From the NCBI RefSeq assembly GCF_018861735.1, contig NZ_JAHLEB010000024.1, positions 1 to 64,000 on the forward strand: DNA of 64,000 nucleotides, written 5' to 3'. Every line of letters starts with the position of its first letter. The first letter of the stretch is position 1. The translations under genes and the position numbers were made by a program. The notes beneath the pieces were generated by a model that saw nothing but the letters and a program-made list of their open reading frames with translations, was not told the DNA's origin and did not search any database. This stretch comes from Clostridium lacusfryxellense (GTDB lineage: Bacteria > Bacillota > Clostridia > Clostridiales > Clostridiaceae). Below, piece by piece: positions 26,295-35,611 of this stretch.

Positions 26295-27419
26295 TTGAAA
26301 GCTGTACAGGTAATAGGATATGGGGATATAGATAAGCTGAAAGTTGTTGAGATAGCAATACCAGAACCAAAAGACGATGAAGTGCTTATAAAAGTCAAAG
26401 CCTGCGGAATTAATAATACAGAGATTTGGATGCGTGAGGGAGCCTATGGTGAAGACTCAAAGTCCGGATGGAGAGAAGAAGGGGTAGAATTTCCAAGAAT
26501 ACCTGGTTCAGATATAACAGGGGTTGTTGTAAAGGTTGGGAAACATGTAGATGAATTTATGATTGGCAAAGATATTGTGGTCTTTCCTTTTACATCTACC
26601 GGTCCTGAAGGATTTGAACATATTTCAGAAGATATGTCCTTTATTGGTTCGGAATATGATGGTGGGTATGCAGAATATGTGGTTTGGCCACCTAACCTAT
26701 GTTTTGATATGCCCCTCACTAAATATATAGAAAGTGCGGTCTTTTCTGTTAGTGGGCTGACTGCATGGCATATGGTAGAACAAATAAAGCCACATTCTGA
26801 GGAGACTATACTGGTAACAGGAGCAAATGGTGGTGTAGGCTCAATGAACGTACAAATTGCTTCGAAAATCTATGGAGCTAAAGTCATTGCAATAGTAGGG
26901 GATTTGGGTTTGACAAAACAGATGAAAGAATTAGGAGCAACGCATGTCTTATCTTATAAATCGGAAACCTTAGTCCAAGAAATCATTGGAATAAATGGTG
27001 GACCGATTGACTCTGTATTAGATGTAGTAGGCGATTCCTTGTTTAAAACAGTGATTAAAGTATTGAAAAAAGGTGGTAAATTATGCATTGCCGGATCCAT
27101 AGGTGGACAAAAAACTGTACTGGACTTAAGAGATATATATCTAAAACATATTACGATTTTTGGTTCTGTATTAGGGACCCAAAAAGAGTTTAAACAAATG
27201 CTGGATGCTATATCTGAGGGTAAAATTCAACCAGTCATTGACCGTACCTTCCCGCTAAAAGATGCTGGACTGGCACAAACCTATTTTAAGACAACAGGTA
27301 AATTAGGTAAAATTGTATTGATTCCGGAAGACTTCTGTATAAGCACCTGGATTCACATTAAATTTACATTAGTTACATTTGTTGTAACAACAACAGTTCC
27401 ATTTTCATCAGTTCTCTAA
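26295..27419 (+). CDS. Medium-chain dehydrogenase/quinone-oxidoreductase family enzyme with lost stop codon
   Basis: NAD(P)H-dependent reductase of the zinc-independent MDR branch. The start MKAVQVIGYGDIDKL, the GroES-like domain (IPGSDITGVVVKVGKHVDEF) and the nucleotide fold (VTGANGGVGSMNVQIASK, about residue 174) are clear. The zinc-ligand cysteines of true alcohol dehydrogenases are missing, so it is more like a quinone or enal reductase. The natural end of the family is GKIVLIP at about residue 345. Here the frame reads on for 29 residues of unrelated sequence (DFCISTWIHIKF), which looks like a lost stop and a junction with a decayed minus-strand gene. GAGGAG precedes the start. Confidence 0.82.
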   Translation: MKAVQVIGYGDIDKLKVVEIAIPEPKDDEVLIKVKACGINNTEIWMREGAYGEDSKSGWREEGVEFPRIPGSDITGVVVKVGKHVDEFMIGKDIVVFPFTSTGPEGFEHISEDMSFIGSEYDGGYAEYVVWPPNLCFDMPLTKYIESAVFSVSGLTAWHMVEQIKPHSEETILVTGANGGVGSMNVQIASKIYGAKVIAIVGDLGLTKQMKELGATHVLSYKSETLVQEIIGINGGPIDSVLDVVGDSLFKTVIKVLKKGGKLCIAGSIGGQKTVLDLRDIYLKHITIFGSVLGTQKEFKQMLDAISEGKIQPVIDRTFPLKDAGLAQTYFKTTGKLGKIVLIPEDFCISTWIHIKFTLVTFVVTTTVPFSSVL

Positions 27420-27759
27420 ACTGGTATTTCCTTAGCCTTTAATCTGGTCATAATATCTCAAATTTTTAAACATTAATTTAATACTATATTAAACAATATT
27501 GTATATAAATGAATACACAAAAATACAAGTTTAAAATAATCTTATCCATCTTTCCCTCCTCTATTTTTTACAAATAAAAATGCCAGTAAAAGTAAATTTC
27601 TCTACCTCAACTGACTGGTATGCACGTAATTTAACAGGTATACCTTTATTACAATTTTTAGCATTTTATCAATCTATAGAGTTTTATTTTCCAATTTATT
27701 AATTCACTTTTAATGCTTTAGTAATATTATCAAGCTCCTTTAATTATGCTGCAAAACTA
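27420..27759. other. Intergenic stretch with decayed minus-strand coding
   Basis: On the minus strand at about 27330-27440 a short frame reads DENGTVVVTTNVTNVNL, like an Ig-like or SHIRT-type repeat of a surface protein, with stops on both sides. It runs across the dehydrogenase 3' end. A 21-codon frame at 27484-27549 (minus strand) has a good GAGGAGGG site but a product I cannot interpret. Confidence 0.35.
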
Positions 27760-29130
27760 TCATTGTTTCCCACAGCATTTCTTATATTTCTTACCACTTC
27801 CACAAGGACAAAGATCATTTCTACCAATTTTAGATTCCTCTCGTACTGTAGGTTCCTGTGGCTCATATTCTTTAAGTCTACCTTCGTTTTCTTCATTATC
27901 CTCTTCATCAAAAAATCTCTCTACTATGTGTTTATAATTACCCGACTGTTTTTTATACTCCACTTGCATCTTTTTTCTTTCAATGTTATTAGTTAACTTA
28001 CTAAAAAACTCTGCCTTTAAAGCGTACAAATCTGGATAATCCTTTTCTAGCTTTTTAATAGAATCTTTGTCGTTATCATAATTATCTAATACGCTACTCT
28101 CCTGATAATGATTCATTGCTTCTTTTTCTTCTTCATCATGCATCCCTAATTCATTATTTGGAAGTACATTGAATGCAATAAGAGCAACGGTCTCATGGTT
28201 TATTTTTCTATCTTCTTTCATATTACGAAAATTATCAATATATCTCATATAGTTTGCAATTTCACTTTTAATCTGTAATACCTCTTTATCTTCAGGTATT
28301 ATCTCTGCTGCCTTCTCTATTATCTTTTTAGCATCTTCCATTCTTTCCATTTGCATTAAATAAGATGCTAGGTCAGATAGTGTAGATGTTATATTCTCTT
28401 TTATTTCATCATCATTTATTGCAAGCTCAACCAACTTATCTATAGGTTTATGTATTGAGGAAAACATTTCAAAGTTCATATCGATCGTTATTAGCTCTAG
28501 ATATATTATTGTGTTGCCTTTTATATCAGTGACTACCTCTAATGCCTTTTCTAAAACATTTCTAGCATTCATATATTCATTATTTTCTACATACGCTTCA
28601 CTTAAGCCAAGCCACAAGGAAATATTGTCACTATCAAGTTCTATTGCCTTATTGTAGGCTAAAATAGCCTTTTTATGCCAACCTCTGTTTAAATAAGCAT
28701 TAGCTAAATAACCTGCAAATGCTGAGTTTTCCGGTTCCTGCGAAGTTAACTCTTCATATACTATAAGTCCTTTACCACTGTTACTATTTTTTAAATAGAC
28801 TTCTGCTAGCAATACTTTTACTATTAGAGATTTTGAATCTTCTTTCTGCATCTTTTGAAGAATTTTAATTGCATTGTTTAATTTTTCTTCTTCCATATAG
28901 GTTCTTGCTAATCTATAATTTTCACTCACATCAGAATCTAATTTATTTATTGAATCATACTGTTTTCTAGTTTTTTCATTACTTAAAATTTCGTAAGCTT
29001 TTCTAATATTCATAAATTCTACTTCAAATCTATCCGGTGGATATTTTCTTACGCTCTTAAAGTAAGCCCTTTTTATATCTTCTTTTGAAGCTTGTGAGGG
29101 TAGTTCTAATATTTCATAATAATCTTTCAT
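27760..29130 (-). CDS. J-like domain, TPR and SEC-C motif protein
   Basis: A 456-residue protein. Residues 1-65 form a DnaJ-type domain ([21 protein letters not shown]), but the HPD tripeptide that stimulates DnaK is replaced by PPD in KYPPDRF, so chaperone stimulation is doubtful. Residues 70-270 are TPR-like helical repeats ([40 protein letters not shown]). The C-terminus is a SEC-C zinc motif ([19 protein letters not shown]). This combination suggests a scaffold or a protein-quality factor. The same SEC-C tail is found on the 650-residue protein at 11681-13633, but the two are otherwise unrelated. It stands alone. Confidence 0.82.
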   Translation of the reverse strand: MKDYYEILELPSQASKEDIKRAYFKSVRKYPPDRFEVEFMNIRKAYEILSNEKTRKQYDSINKLDSDVSENYRLARTYMEEEKLNNAIKILQKMQKEDSKSLIVKVLLAEVYLKNSNSGKGLIVYEELTSQEPENSAFAGYLANAYLNRGWHKKAILAYNKAIELDSDNISLWLGLSEAYVENNEYMNARNVLEKALEVVTDIKGNTIIYLELITIDMNFEMFSSIHKPIDKLVELAINDDEIKENITSTLSDLASYLMQMERMEDAKKIIEKAAEIIPEDKEVLQIKSEIANYMRYIDNFRNMKEDRKINHETVALIAFNVLPNNELGMHDEEEKEAMNHYQESSVLDNYDNDKDSIKKLEKDYPDLYALKAEFFSKLTNNIERKKMQVEYKKQSGNYKHIVERFFDEEDNEENEGRLKEYEPQEPTVREESKIGRNDLCPCGSGKKYKKCCGKQ

Positions 29131-29555
29131 TTATATCACCTTTTCTCTATATTCTTTAGTATATTTTAAATGTTTTTCTAATTAAATAGTTAAAAGACTT
29201 TTTTATACCTTACCAAGTATACCATAATTATATAACTTTCATAAACTTCATTTATATTTACATTTATTACTTAAATGATTGTAAACCAAATTTAAAATAT
29301 AGGCTTACATTTCACAGGATAAATTTTATACTAAATTAAAATTTCTTTTTAAAATTATGCTTACATCACCCCGTTTTAATATTATAGATGCAAAAATAAA
29401 AAAGGTTCAAAATACAACCTTTTTTATCATTTATCAAAACCCTATTAAATTATTTAATTGCAGATGGATTTTTTACTTTCATGCTTTTCACTTCACCACA
29501 ATCTTTACAAAACTCAACGATAAGAAATTAAGATGGGCTCACTTGCTATTTCAAA
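29131..29555. other. Intergenic stretch with terminator and zinc-ribbon remnant
   Basis: A terminator-like stem AAAAAAGGTT/AACCTTTTTT at about 29397-29425 works in both directions. On the minus strand at 29450-29555, two short frames join into EPILIS and VEFCKDCGEVKSMKVKNPSA, a decayed small zinc ribbon just past the TspO-like gene. Confidence 0.45.
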
Positions 29556-30350
29556 TTAAACATTTTTTTCTGAAACAACGGAAATAATATGATATTGATT
29601 TTTGTAAAATTGAATTGCCGATACTCCAACTAAGAGAACTATTCCAATTAATGAAACGCTCTGTAGCAATATAGTGTTACCATTTGTAGTTAATTGAGCA
29701 TTATAGATTCCGAAATAAGCCCATGCAATAGGAATTGGAAATATAGCATTTTTAGTGTTTAATACTACCAACGCTGTCAAAACTACTGCAACAAGAAGAA
29801 TAGCTACACTCCAAATTTCAGCCGCAATACCAAATCTACCCCATTCAATCTTTACGAGCCAAGCAGATATATTTACAACAGTTGCTATAAAAAGCCATCC
29901 TGAATACAAACCAAAAGTAAGAGGGAGCAACCAACGTTTTTGAGACTGAATTTTTCCAATTCGTTTTGTAACCAAAACCATGATAATTAAAAAAGCAAAA
30001 ATAAAAATTGTAGACAAACCAATTAGATTATAAGAAAAACTTACAATCCACACAATATTTAGAGCACATGACAACCAAAAGAGAAAACTGATTTCATTAA
30101 TTGCACGCTCATAATACGAATTGTTATTTTTTATAATCATTACAACTATAGAAATAATCAAAAGCGTATATATAACACTCCAAATGCTAAAGGTAGAAGG
30201 TGATGGTGTGATTAAGGTTGGATACATATCTGATACTTCTTTTTGTGAGAGATTATTAATTAAGCCAAAAGCCCCTGCCCCATTTACGATTAATGTAATC
30301 AATAATAAAATTGCGTTGATCCAAGATTTTGTTTTTATATTCATTTTCAA
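29556..30350 (-). CDS. TspO/MBR-related tryptophan-rich membrane protein
   Basis: A 264-residue integral membrane protein with about eight hydrophobic helices. The motif TPSPSTFSIWSVIYTLL and the later LTFGLYSGWLFIATVVN and WGRFG segments are those of the TspO-related, longer Firmicute family. TspO proteins bind porphyrins and cholesterol-like ligands and take part in stress control. This longer subfamily has no proven ligand. Upstream, a 56-base AT stretch holds the expected site GGGGGTTGA. It is transcribed alone, and its end is followed by the zinc-ribbon remnant. Confidence 0.8.
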   Translation of the reverse strand: MKMNIKTKSWINAILLLITLIVNGAGAFGLINNLSQKEVSDMYPTLITPSPSTFSIWSVIYTLLIISIVVMIIKNNNSYYERAINEISFLFWLSCALNIVWIVSFSYNLIGLSTIFIFAFLIIMVLVTKRIGKIQSQKRWLLPLTFGLYSGWLFIATVVNISAWLVKIEWGRFGIAAEIWSVAILLVAVVLTALVVLNTKNAIFPIPIAWAYFGIYNAQLTTNGNTILLQSVSLIGIVLLVGVSAIQFYKNQYHIISVVSEKNV

Positions 30351-30431
30351 CCCCCAAGTTTTTTAAATTTATTTAAAATGATAATGCTTAAATTCCATGT
30401 CAAATTAAAATATTAGCTTTGGTAAGTGCAG

Positions 30432-30656
30432 TTACCCTAGTGATATAATAAAAACCCCGAAACCTATAAAAAATAAGCTTGTTACCCTCACTATAATCTT
30501 GCCGCTTTTCCCCCCCCAAAAACCAACCTCTGTCTGTGGTATTATAGGAGCACTTGTATCGAACAACATAAATAGTCCCATCATAAGAACACCAACGTCT
30601 GTCCATATAAAGCTTATTATCGATAGTAATATTAAAATGCTTCCAACTATTTCCAT
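30432..30656 (-). CDS. Small two-helix membrane protein with an eight-G tract
   Basis: A 74-residue protein with two or three hydrophobic stretches (EIVGSILILLSIISFIW, VLMMGLFMLF and SLFFIGFGVFIISLG). AAGGAGAG precedes its ATG. The coding strand contains an uninterrupted run of eight G (30510-30517 as C on the plus strand) in the codons for VGFWGG. Such runs slip easily, and a one-base change would swap the C-terminal half for a different open frame. I do not recognise a family. The gene lies past a truncated gene remnant on the same strand. Confidence 0.6.
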   Translation of the reverse strand: MEIVGSILILLSIISFIWTDVGVLMMGLFMLFDTSAPIIPQTEVGFWGGKSGKIIVRVTSLFFIGFGVFIISLG

Positions 30657-30673
30657 GACTCTATCTCTCCTTT

Positions 30674-30850
30674 TTAATATCCAATTAAATTTACATAACA
30701 GTTTCCTCTGTAAAGATTAGTATTAATTTTCACCTTAGATACATAAAATGCCGCTTGATCATTAATAAACTTTAAGTCTTCTAAATTTCTTATAATAAGT
30801 CTAATTTCATGTTTATATTTTTTTCTCTTGTCCGCTTGTTTTCTTTATAT
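30674..30850 (-). pseudogene. C-terminal remnant of an unknown gene
   Basis: About 58 codons without a start codon read RKKYKHEIRLIIRNLEDLKF, then NDQAAFYVSKVKINTNLYRG, then a stop. The amino acid composition is coding-like and the frame starts just after a stop. I take it as the 3' end of a lost gene upstream of the 74-residue protein. No family is recognised. Confidence 0.5.
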
Positions 30851-30974
30851 ATTTTAGTTACAATTAATCTGGTTACAAATTTATTTTTAGTTGTGTTTCC
30901 TATATAGATTTCTGAAAGTTTCGCCTTCTGCTAAAAGCTTTTATAGCTTGTAAATATCTTATATCTTTGCAGAC

Positions 30975-31018
30975 GTAAAATAAGAACCATCACTCCTGAC
31001 GATTCCCTCTTATTTTAC
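30975..31018 (-). terminator. Terminator of the 79-residue coiled-coil gene
   Basis: Perfect 11-base arms GTAAAATAAGA/TCTTATTTTAC bracket the stop codon region of the 79-residue gene, with a 22-base interior. Confidence 0.55.
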
Positions 31019-31249
31019 TGCTTTTAATTTTGATATATCATTCCAGTTCTTCGATGTTATCATTTCTACTGCTGTAATATCTTCTCTAATCCCTTTAACT
31101 TCACCTTCAACTCTTGCAACTGTATGGTTGATTTTATCTATTTCTGCTTTGTGAATTTCACTCGCATGTTCTAAAGCTCTTAATATTTGTGTATGTTCAT
31201 CGAGCTTATTATTCATAATTTTTAGTAAATCTAAAATTTCATTGTCCAT
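31010..31249 (-). CDS. Small coiled-coil protein
   Basis: A 79-residue protein almost wholly predicted as a heptad-patterned coil: LLKIMNNKLDEHTQIL, then KAEIDKINHTVARVEGEVKG. Proteins like this recur in clostridial genomes next to other small proteins. They resemble the coiled-coil halves of phage or hook-associated proteins. No catalytic residues, cysteines or membrane helix. AGGTGG precedes the ATG. The function is unknown. Confidence 0.65.
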   Translation of the reverse strand: MDNEILDLLKIMNNKLDEHTQILRALEHASEIHKAEIDKINHTVARVEGEVKGIREDITAVEMITSKNWNDISKLKAVK

Positions 31250-31283
31250 TTTTTCACCACCTAAATATATTTATATAATATCA

Positions 31284-31427
31284 TTAATTTAAATTTATTT
31301 CAACATAAATCATCTTTAATAAAGATGCAATTAAAGACATAAAACCACATAAATCAGATACCTTTTCCTTAATATGCTCCTTTAAACCTTGTTCATCTAA
31401 TACCTATGGAATCTCGATGATTAACAT
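31284..31427 (-). pseudogene. Small gene with an internal stop
   Basis: The frame reads MLIIEIP, then TAG, then VLDEQGLKEHIKEKVSDL, CGFMSLIASLLKM and a stop. The part after the stop is plainly coding-like. The family is unrecognised. It lies between the coiled-coil gene and the helicase remnant. Confidence 0.5.
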
Positions 31428-31477
31428 TTTTTTACTCTTATCTTTAAATTTTATACTCGATTTGCTATCAATAGTGG

Positions 31478-31651
31478 TTAACTCATACCCTCATCTATTA
31501 ATATTGCATCATATATTTCATTAATATTATCTTTTTTATCTTCCAATAGTTTTTTACATGCGTATATCAATCCTTCACTAGGTCCTAATGATTTTCCTCC
31601 ATTTGATTTTGTAACAGTCTTTACATTTAAAGGTGAGAATCCATTGCTCAT
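31478..31651 (-). pseudogene. Fragment of a UvrD/NERD-type DNA helicase gene
   Basis: A 57-codon open frame reads NGFSPLNVKTVTKSNGGKSL, then EGLIYACKKLLEDKK, then EIYDAILIDEGMS and a stop. YDAILIDE is the Walker B lead-in of UvrD-family helicases, where DEAQD is expected. The stop follows directly, so only a central shard is left. Confidence 0.5.
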
Positions 31652-31735
31652 AAATCAGATCTAAAAATGTAACCTTCTCTATACATAGTAAATATTATAG
31701 TAGTATTATAATTTAAATTATTTGGAGGTTAAAAA

Positions 31736-31969
31736 ATGAATAATTCGCAAAATGAACATCCTATTAACTACACCACAATAATAGATCCTTATATTGTAGA
31801 AACTTTAAAGACAATCATAGGACGATCAGTACTCATTGAAACAGTTAGAGGAAGCCTACAAGGTATGCTCGTAGAGGTAAAGCCTGATCATATCGTTGTT
31901 AAGACTTATGGTACAGAAACAGTATTTTATATTCGCCTTCAACAAATTATTTATGTAATGCCTATTTAG
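31736..31969 (+). CDS. DUF2642 family small protein
   Basis: A 77-residue protein with TTGGAGG before its ATG. The sequence IDPYIVETLKTIIGRSVLIE, then GSLQGMLVEVKPDHIVVK and VFYIRLQQIIYVMP matches DUF2642, a small beta-rich (Sm-like) family common in spore-formers and sometimes tied to the spore coat. It stands alone between remnants. A promoter-like TATTAT lies about 40 bases before the gene. The role is unproven. Confidence 0.75.
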   Translation: MNNSQNEHPINYTTIIDPYIVETLKTIIGRSVLIETVRGSLQGMLVEVKPDHIVVKTYGTETVFYIRLQQIIYVMPI

Positions 31970-32435
31970 AAGAGCTTAGAACGTAATAAGGTAGTTTAAA
32001 CCAATTTTTAATTGCATTATCTTAGAATTATATTTACATTTTCTTTCTTAAAAACCGAAATGAGGACTATTTCTGCATATCTAAATAGAAAATTGCATTG
32101 ATGTGTACTGTACTAATTCAGTTTCTTTATCTTCATAAAAGAAAGGACGAAGGAGTGGTGTTTTCTAGGAAGTAAATGGATGGAATTAAGTGGAATCTAT
32201 TTACTGGTTTCCAAAATTGAGAATACTCAAAATAATTATAATGAAGTAACATTTTCATACTACTATTAGCAAGCTTTTTTGTTAATGCTCATAATATTCT
32301 CCTGCTTCAATATACACTATACAACGATTTAGTAATTTCCTTATGAATTGTCATATTAGTCGTAAACTAGCAAAATTATCATCAAATAAATATGCCACTT
32401 ACTTGAAAACTGGTGAATATCCTATAACCATATAG
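31970..32435. other. Intergenic stretch, no supported gene
   Basis: About 470 bases. A minus-strand AGGAG site followed by ATG near 32270 opens only eight codons before several stops. No other coding signal or structured RNA was recognised. Confidence 0.45.
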
Positions 32436-32477
32436 AAAAATACCCTCACATCATATTTATGACAGGAGGGTATTTTA
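32436..32477 (-). terminator. Terminator after the P-type ATPase gene
   Basis: Arms AAATACCCTC/GAGGGTATTT, with a 17-base loop and flanking A and T runs, about 80 bases past the ATPase stop codon. Confidence 0.75.
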
Positions 32478-32558
32478 TTTAATTCTCTTTTTTGCTTAAA
32501 GCTTTTTTAAGGACTTTGATTTCATCTTTATGTATTTGCTTATTTTTGCTATCTTTTC

Positions 32559-35327
32559 TCATGATTCTGACACAATTTGTTTGTTCTTTTTCACAAAAAG
32601 TCTCATAACTAATTTCACTACTTCATTTACTACTATTATAAGTGAAGCTAATCCAATTATCTTCAGCCACATAAAAGCGCTTAAAGGCACTGCATTAAAG
32701 AATCCTGAGAATACTTCTGTCACAAATATTTGAGCTACTGCTGTAACTGCTAATATTTTTAAAAATATGGTATTCTTTAAAATGTTAGGTAATATACTGT
32801 TTGTGCCAAATTCTCTACAGTTAAATGCATTGAATAATGAACTAAAAGCAAATACCGCGAATAACACTGTTTGCATTTCATTTGACCCAGTAACGCCATC
32901 TTTCGGGAATCCAGCTCCTAATATATCAAACTTCATCTGAATCATGATAATACCTGTTATATATAAAGCATTGGCAATCATACTTGTCATCATTTGTTTA
33001 GTTATAATACTAGCATTTCTATTAGTAGGTTTTCTCGCAAGGACTGCATCTCTTACTGGTTCAAGTCCAAGTGATAGTGCTGGTGGCCCGTCCATTATAA
33101 TATTTACCCACAACAATTGTATTGTAGTAAACGGCATTTGGAAGTCAAATAATACAGATAAAATAGCTGTTAAAAAAGCAATTATATTTACTGTTATCTG
33201 AAATTGAATAAATCTCTGGAAGTTCTCATAAATACCTCTTCCCCACTTAATACCCTTTACAATAGTTCCAAAACTATCATCTGTTAATATTATATCTGCA
33301 GCATTCTTACTAACCTCTGTGCCCGCTATACCCATAGCTATACCTACATCAGCCTTTGTAAGTGCTGGAGCATCATTTATTCCATCTCCAGTTACAGCAA
33401 CTACCTCACCATTATCTTGAAGAGCTTCAACTATTCTCATTTTTGTATCAGGTTTTGAACGTGCTACTATTGATATAGTAGTTATTTCCTCTCTAAGTTC
33501 CTCATCTGATAACGTATCTATATAAGTTGCTTCTACTGCTCTATTATTACCAGTTAGTAATCCTAGCTCTTTTCCTATAGCAATAGCTGTAATTATATTA
33601 TCACCTGTAAGCATTTTTGTAGAAACTCCTGCTTTTTTAGCAGTTTCCACAGCTTCTTTAACATCAAGTCTTAGAGGATCTCTTATTCCTACAAACCCTG
33701 TAAATACTAAATTATTCTCAAGCGTTCCTTGCTCTGACGCCATAGCTACCTCTTCACTTATATTTCTATATGCAAATCCAAGTACCCTCATAGAATTTTT
33801 TTGAAGTTTTCCAATTTCATTCAGTATCTCATCACGCCTTGACTGGTTTAGTTCTACTTCCTCAGAATTAACGTGTTCGAATTTACAAAGTTCTAGAATT
33901 ATTTCTGGTGCTCCCTTTGTTAATACCGTAGCACCTTCCTCCTCTTCTATAACAGTACTCATCCTCTTTCGCTTTGAGCTAAAAGGAATTTGATGAGCTA
34001 TTTTTGCACTTTGTCTTTCTTGTACATAATCACAGGCATCATTGTATAAAAGAAGAGCACATTCAGTTGCACTTCCTAGATACTTAACTTCATTTTCATC
34101 TCTTTCAATGTCTGCTGTTGAATTTACAAGGCAGTTATCTGTGAAATAGTTATTACTATTACTTAATTCTTCGCGTCCCTTAAACTTACCATTTAAATAA
34201 ACTTTTTCCACTGTCATTCTATTTTGAGTAAGTGTACCAGTTTTATCTGAACATATTACACTTACTGAACCTATTGTTTCGCAAGCTTCTTTTTTAGTAA
34301 CAAGTGCATTTATTTTAGCCATTTTTTGCATAGTTATTGCAAGTGTCATATTTATCATTGTTGGAAGTCCTTCAGGAACAGCTGCAACAATAAGAGCTAC
34401 ACATACTACAAAAGCAGTCTTTATTGGTCCAACTGATTCTAAAAAGGCAAGTACGCCGGTGGTGTCTGGTGATATCTCCTTGGCCACAACCAACTTAACA
34501 ATCATAACTATAAATAATATGGCAGCAATAGCGCTTGAAAATTTAGAAATATTAGTACCTAAATCTCCAAGTTTTGCTTGAAGCGGTGTCTGTAAATCTC
34601 CGTCTTCAAGATTTCTAGCTATTTCTCCCATCTGGGAGCTATCACCTGTAGACGTAACTACAAACGTAGCTCTACCATAAGCAATAAGCGTTCCTCCAAA
34701 AACCATATTCTTTTGTTTTGCAGGAATTGGGTCTTGTACAATAACTTTATTTTTAGCTTGTATGTTCTCCATTTCTATTACAAGTTCGCAGTCTTTATTT
34801 ACATCCTCTGATTCCCCTGTAAGCATGTCCTCTCTAACAGCTAGATCTAAACTAGTTACAAGTCTGCCATCTGCTGGAACCATATCTCCAGTCTCTATTG
34901 AAACTATGTCACCGGGAACTAACTCATTTTTATTGACTTGAATAATTTTCCCATTACGTAATACCTTTACCTCTATATTCTCTGTCATTTTTGATAAGGC
35001 ATCCGCAGCCTTTTGTGATTTTCCTTCTGTGAAAATTCCTATCCCAATTCCTACAGCTACTGCGCACACTATCCCAATAGCATCATGGAACTCACCTACT
35101 AATGCACTAATTGCAGCAGCTGCTAAAAGTATTATCATCATAGGTTCGGTTATTGCTTCCCTAATACTATCCCATATGGATCCTTTTTCTTGTTTTGTAA
35201 ATTCGTTTGGACCATATTTTGCTAGTCTTTTCTCAATCTCAGAACTCGACAGTCCAGTGCTACTATCAACATTAAGGTCACTTAAAACCTCTGAGCTCTG
35301 CTTATTAAAATATTTCATGTTATCCAC
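32559..35327 (-). CDS. P-type cation ATPase (Ca2+/Mn2+ type)
   Basis: A 922-residue P2-type ATPase exporting divalent cations. Visible elements are the N-terminal cation-ATPase domain, TGES (about residue 169), the transport-site motif PEGLP, the phosphorylated aspartate in SDKTGTLTQ (about 360), the nucleotide-domain KGAPE, TGDN, and the hinge GDGINDAPAL (about 647). Helices after PEGLP include the NIIMDGPPALSLG segment. Sequence alone would say calcium ATPase. However, a manganese-responsive yybP-ykoY riboswitch precedes it, so manganese export is a strong alternative. AAGGAG lies before the start. The gene is the only one in its unit, with a terminator at its end. Confidence 0.93.
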   Translation of the reverse strand: MDNMKYFNKQSSEVLSDLNVDSSTGLSSSEIEKRLAKYGPNEFTKQEKGSIWDSIREAITEPMMIILLAAAAISALVGEFHDAIGIVCAVAVGIGIGIFTEGKSQKAADALSKMTENIEVKVLRNGKIIQVNKNELVPGDIVSIETGDMVPADGRLVTSLDLAVREDMLTGESEDVNKDCELVIEMENIQAKNKVIVQDPIPAKQKNMVFGGTLIAYGRATFVVTSTGDSSQMGEIARNLEDGDLQTPLQAKLGDLGTNISKFSSAIAAILFIVMIVKLVVAKEISPDTTGVLAFLESVGPIKTAFVVCVALIVAAVPEGLPTMINMTLAITMQKMAKINALVTKKEACETIGSVSVICSDKTGTLTQNRMTVEKVYLNGKFKGREELSNSNNYFTDNCLVNSTADIERDENEVKYLGSATECALLLYNDACDYVQERQSAKIAHQIPFSSKRKRMSTVIEEEEGATVLTKGAPEIILELCKFEHVNSEEVELNQSRRDEILNEIGKLQKNSMRVLGFAYRNISEEVAMASEQGTLENNLVFTGFVGIRDPLRLDVKEAVETAKKAGVSTKMLTGDNIITAIAIGKELGLLTGNNRAVEATYIDTLSDEELREEITTISIVARSKPDTKMRIVEALQDNGEVVAVTGDGINDAPALTKADVGIAMGIAGTEVSKNAADIILTDDSFGTIVKGIKWGRGIYENFQRFIQFQITVNIIAFLTAILSVLFDFQMPFTTIQLLWVNIIMDGPPALSLGLEPVRDAVLARKPTNRNASIITKQMMTSMIANALYITGIIMIQMKFDILGAGFPKDGVTGSNEMQTVLFAVFAFSSLFNAFNCREFGTNSILPNILKNTIFLKILAVTAVAQIFVTEVFSGFFNAVPLSAFMWLKIIGLASLIIVVNEVVKLVMRLFVKKNKQIVSES

Positions 35328-35402
35328 TCCTTTATTTTTATAAAACTTAACACCTTAATTAAAATTTCAATATAATTATTCCTCCTTTACACCAAAAAAA
35401 AT

Positions 35403-35545
35403 AAAAGACTTTTAACACAACGATCCACTTGTAGATCATTGCGTTAAAAGTCTCACTTGACTGGAATTAGCCACGATAAAGCCAGACCTTAAGGTCGGGT
35501 ATGTTGACTTTATCACCTATAAATAGGTAGTTACTCCCTTTTAAC
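35403..35545 (-). promoter_or_regulatory. yybP-ykoY (Mn2+) riboswitch with terminator
   Basis: On the minus strand, the conserved pieces appear in order: AAAGGGAGTA, then GTCAACATACC, GGCTTTATCGTGGC and GTGAGACTTTT. The GAGAC strand pairs into a long terminator stem (35434-35454 with 35403-35424) ending in a T run. In the manganese-bound form the aptamer's outer helix captures this strand and lets transcription continue. It sits about 75 bases before the P-type ATPase start and is the only recognisable regulator there. Confidence 0.9.
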
Positions 35546-35611
35546 ATTCATAATTGTTATTTAATTAATAATCTTATGGTATCATAAAATTTATGACTAT
35601 GCAATACGAGA

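Noticed and set aside
35461-35545. Other riboswitch classes for the element before the ATPase
   Set aside because: Cobalamin, SAM and lysine consensus pieces are absent, while all yybP-ykoY pieces are present in order.
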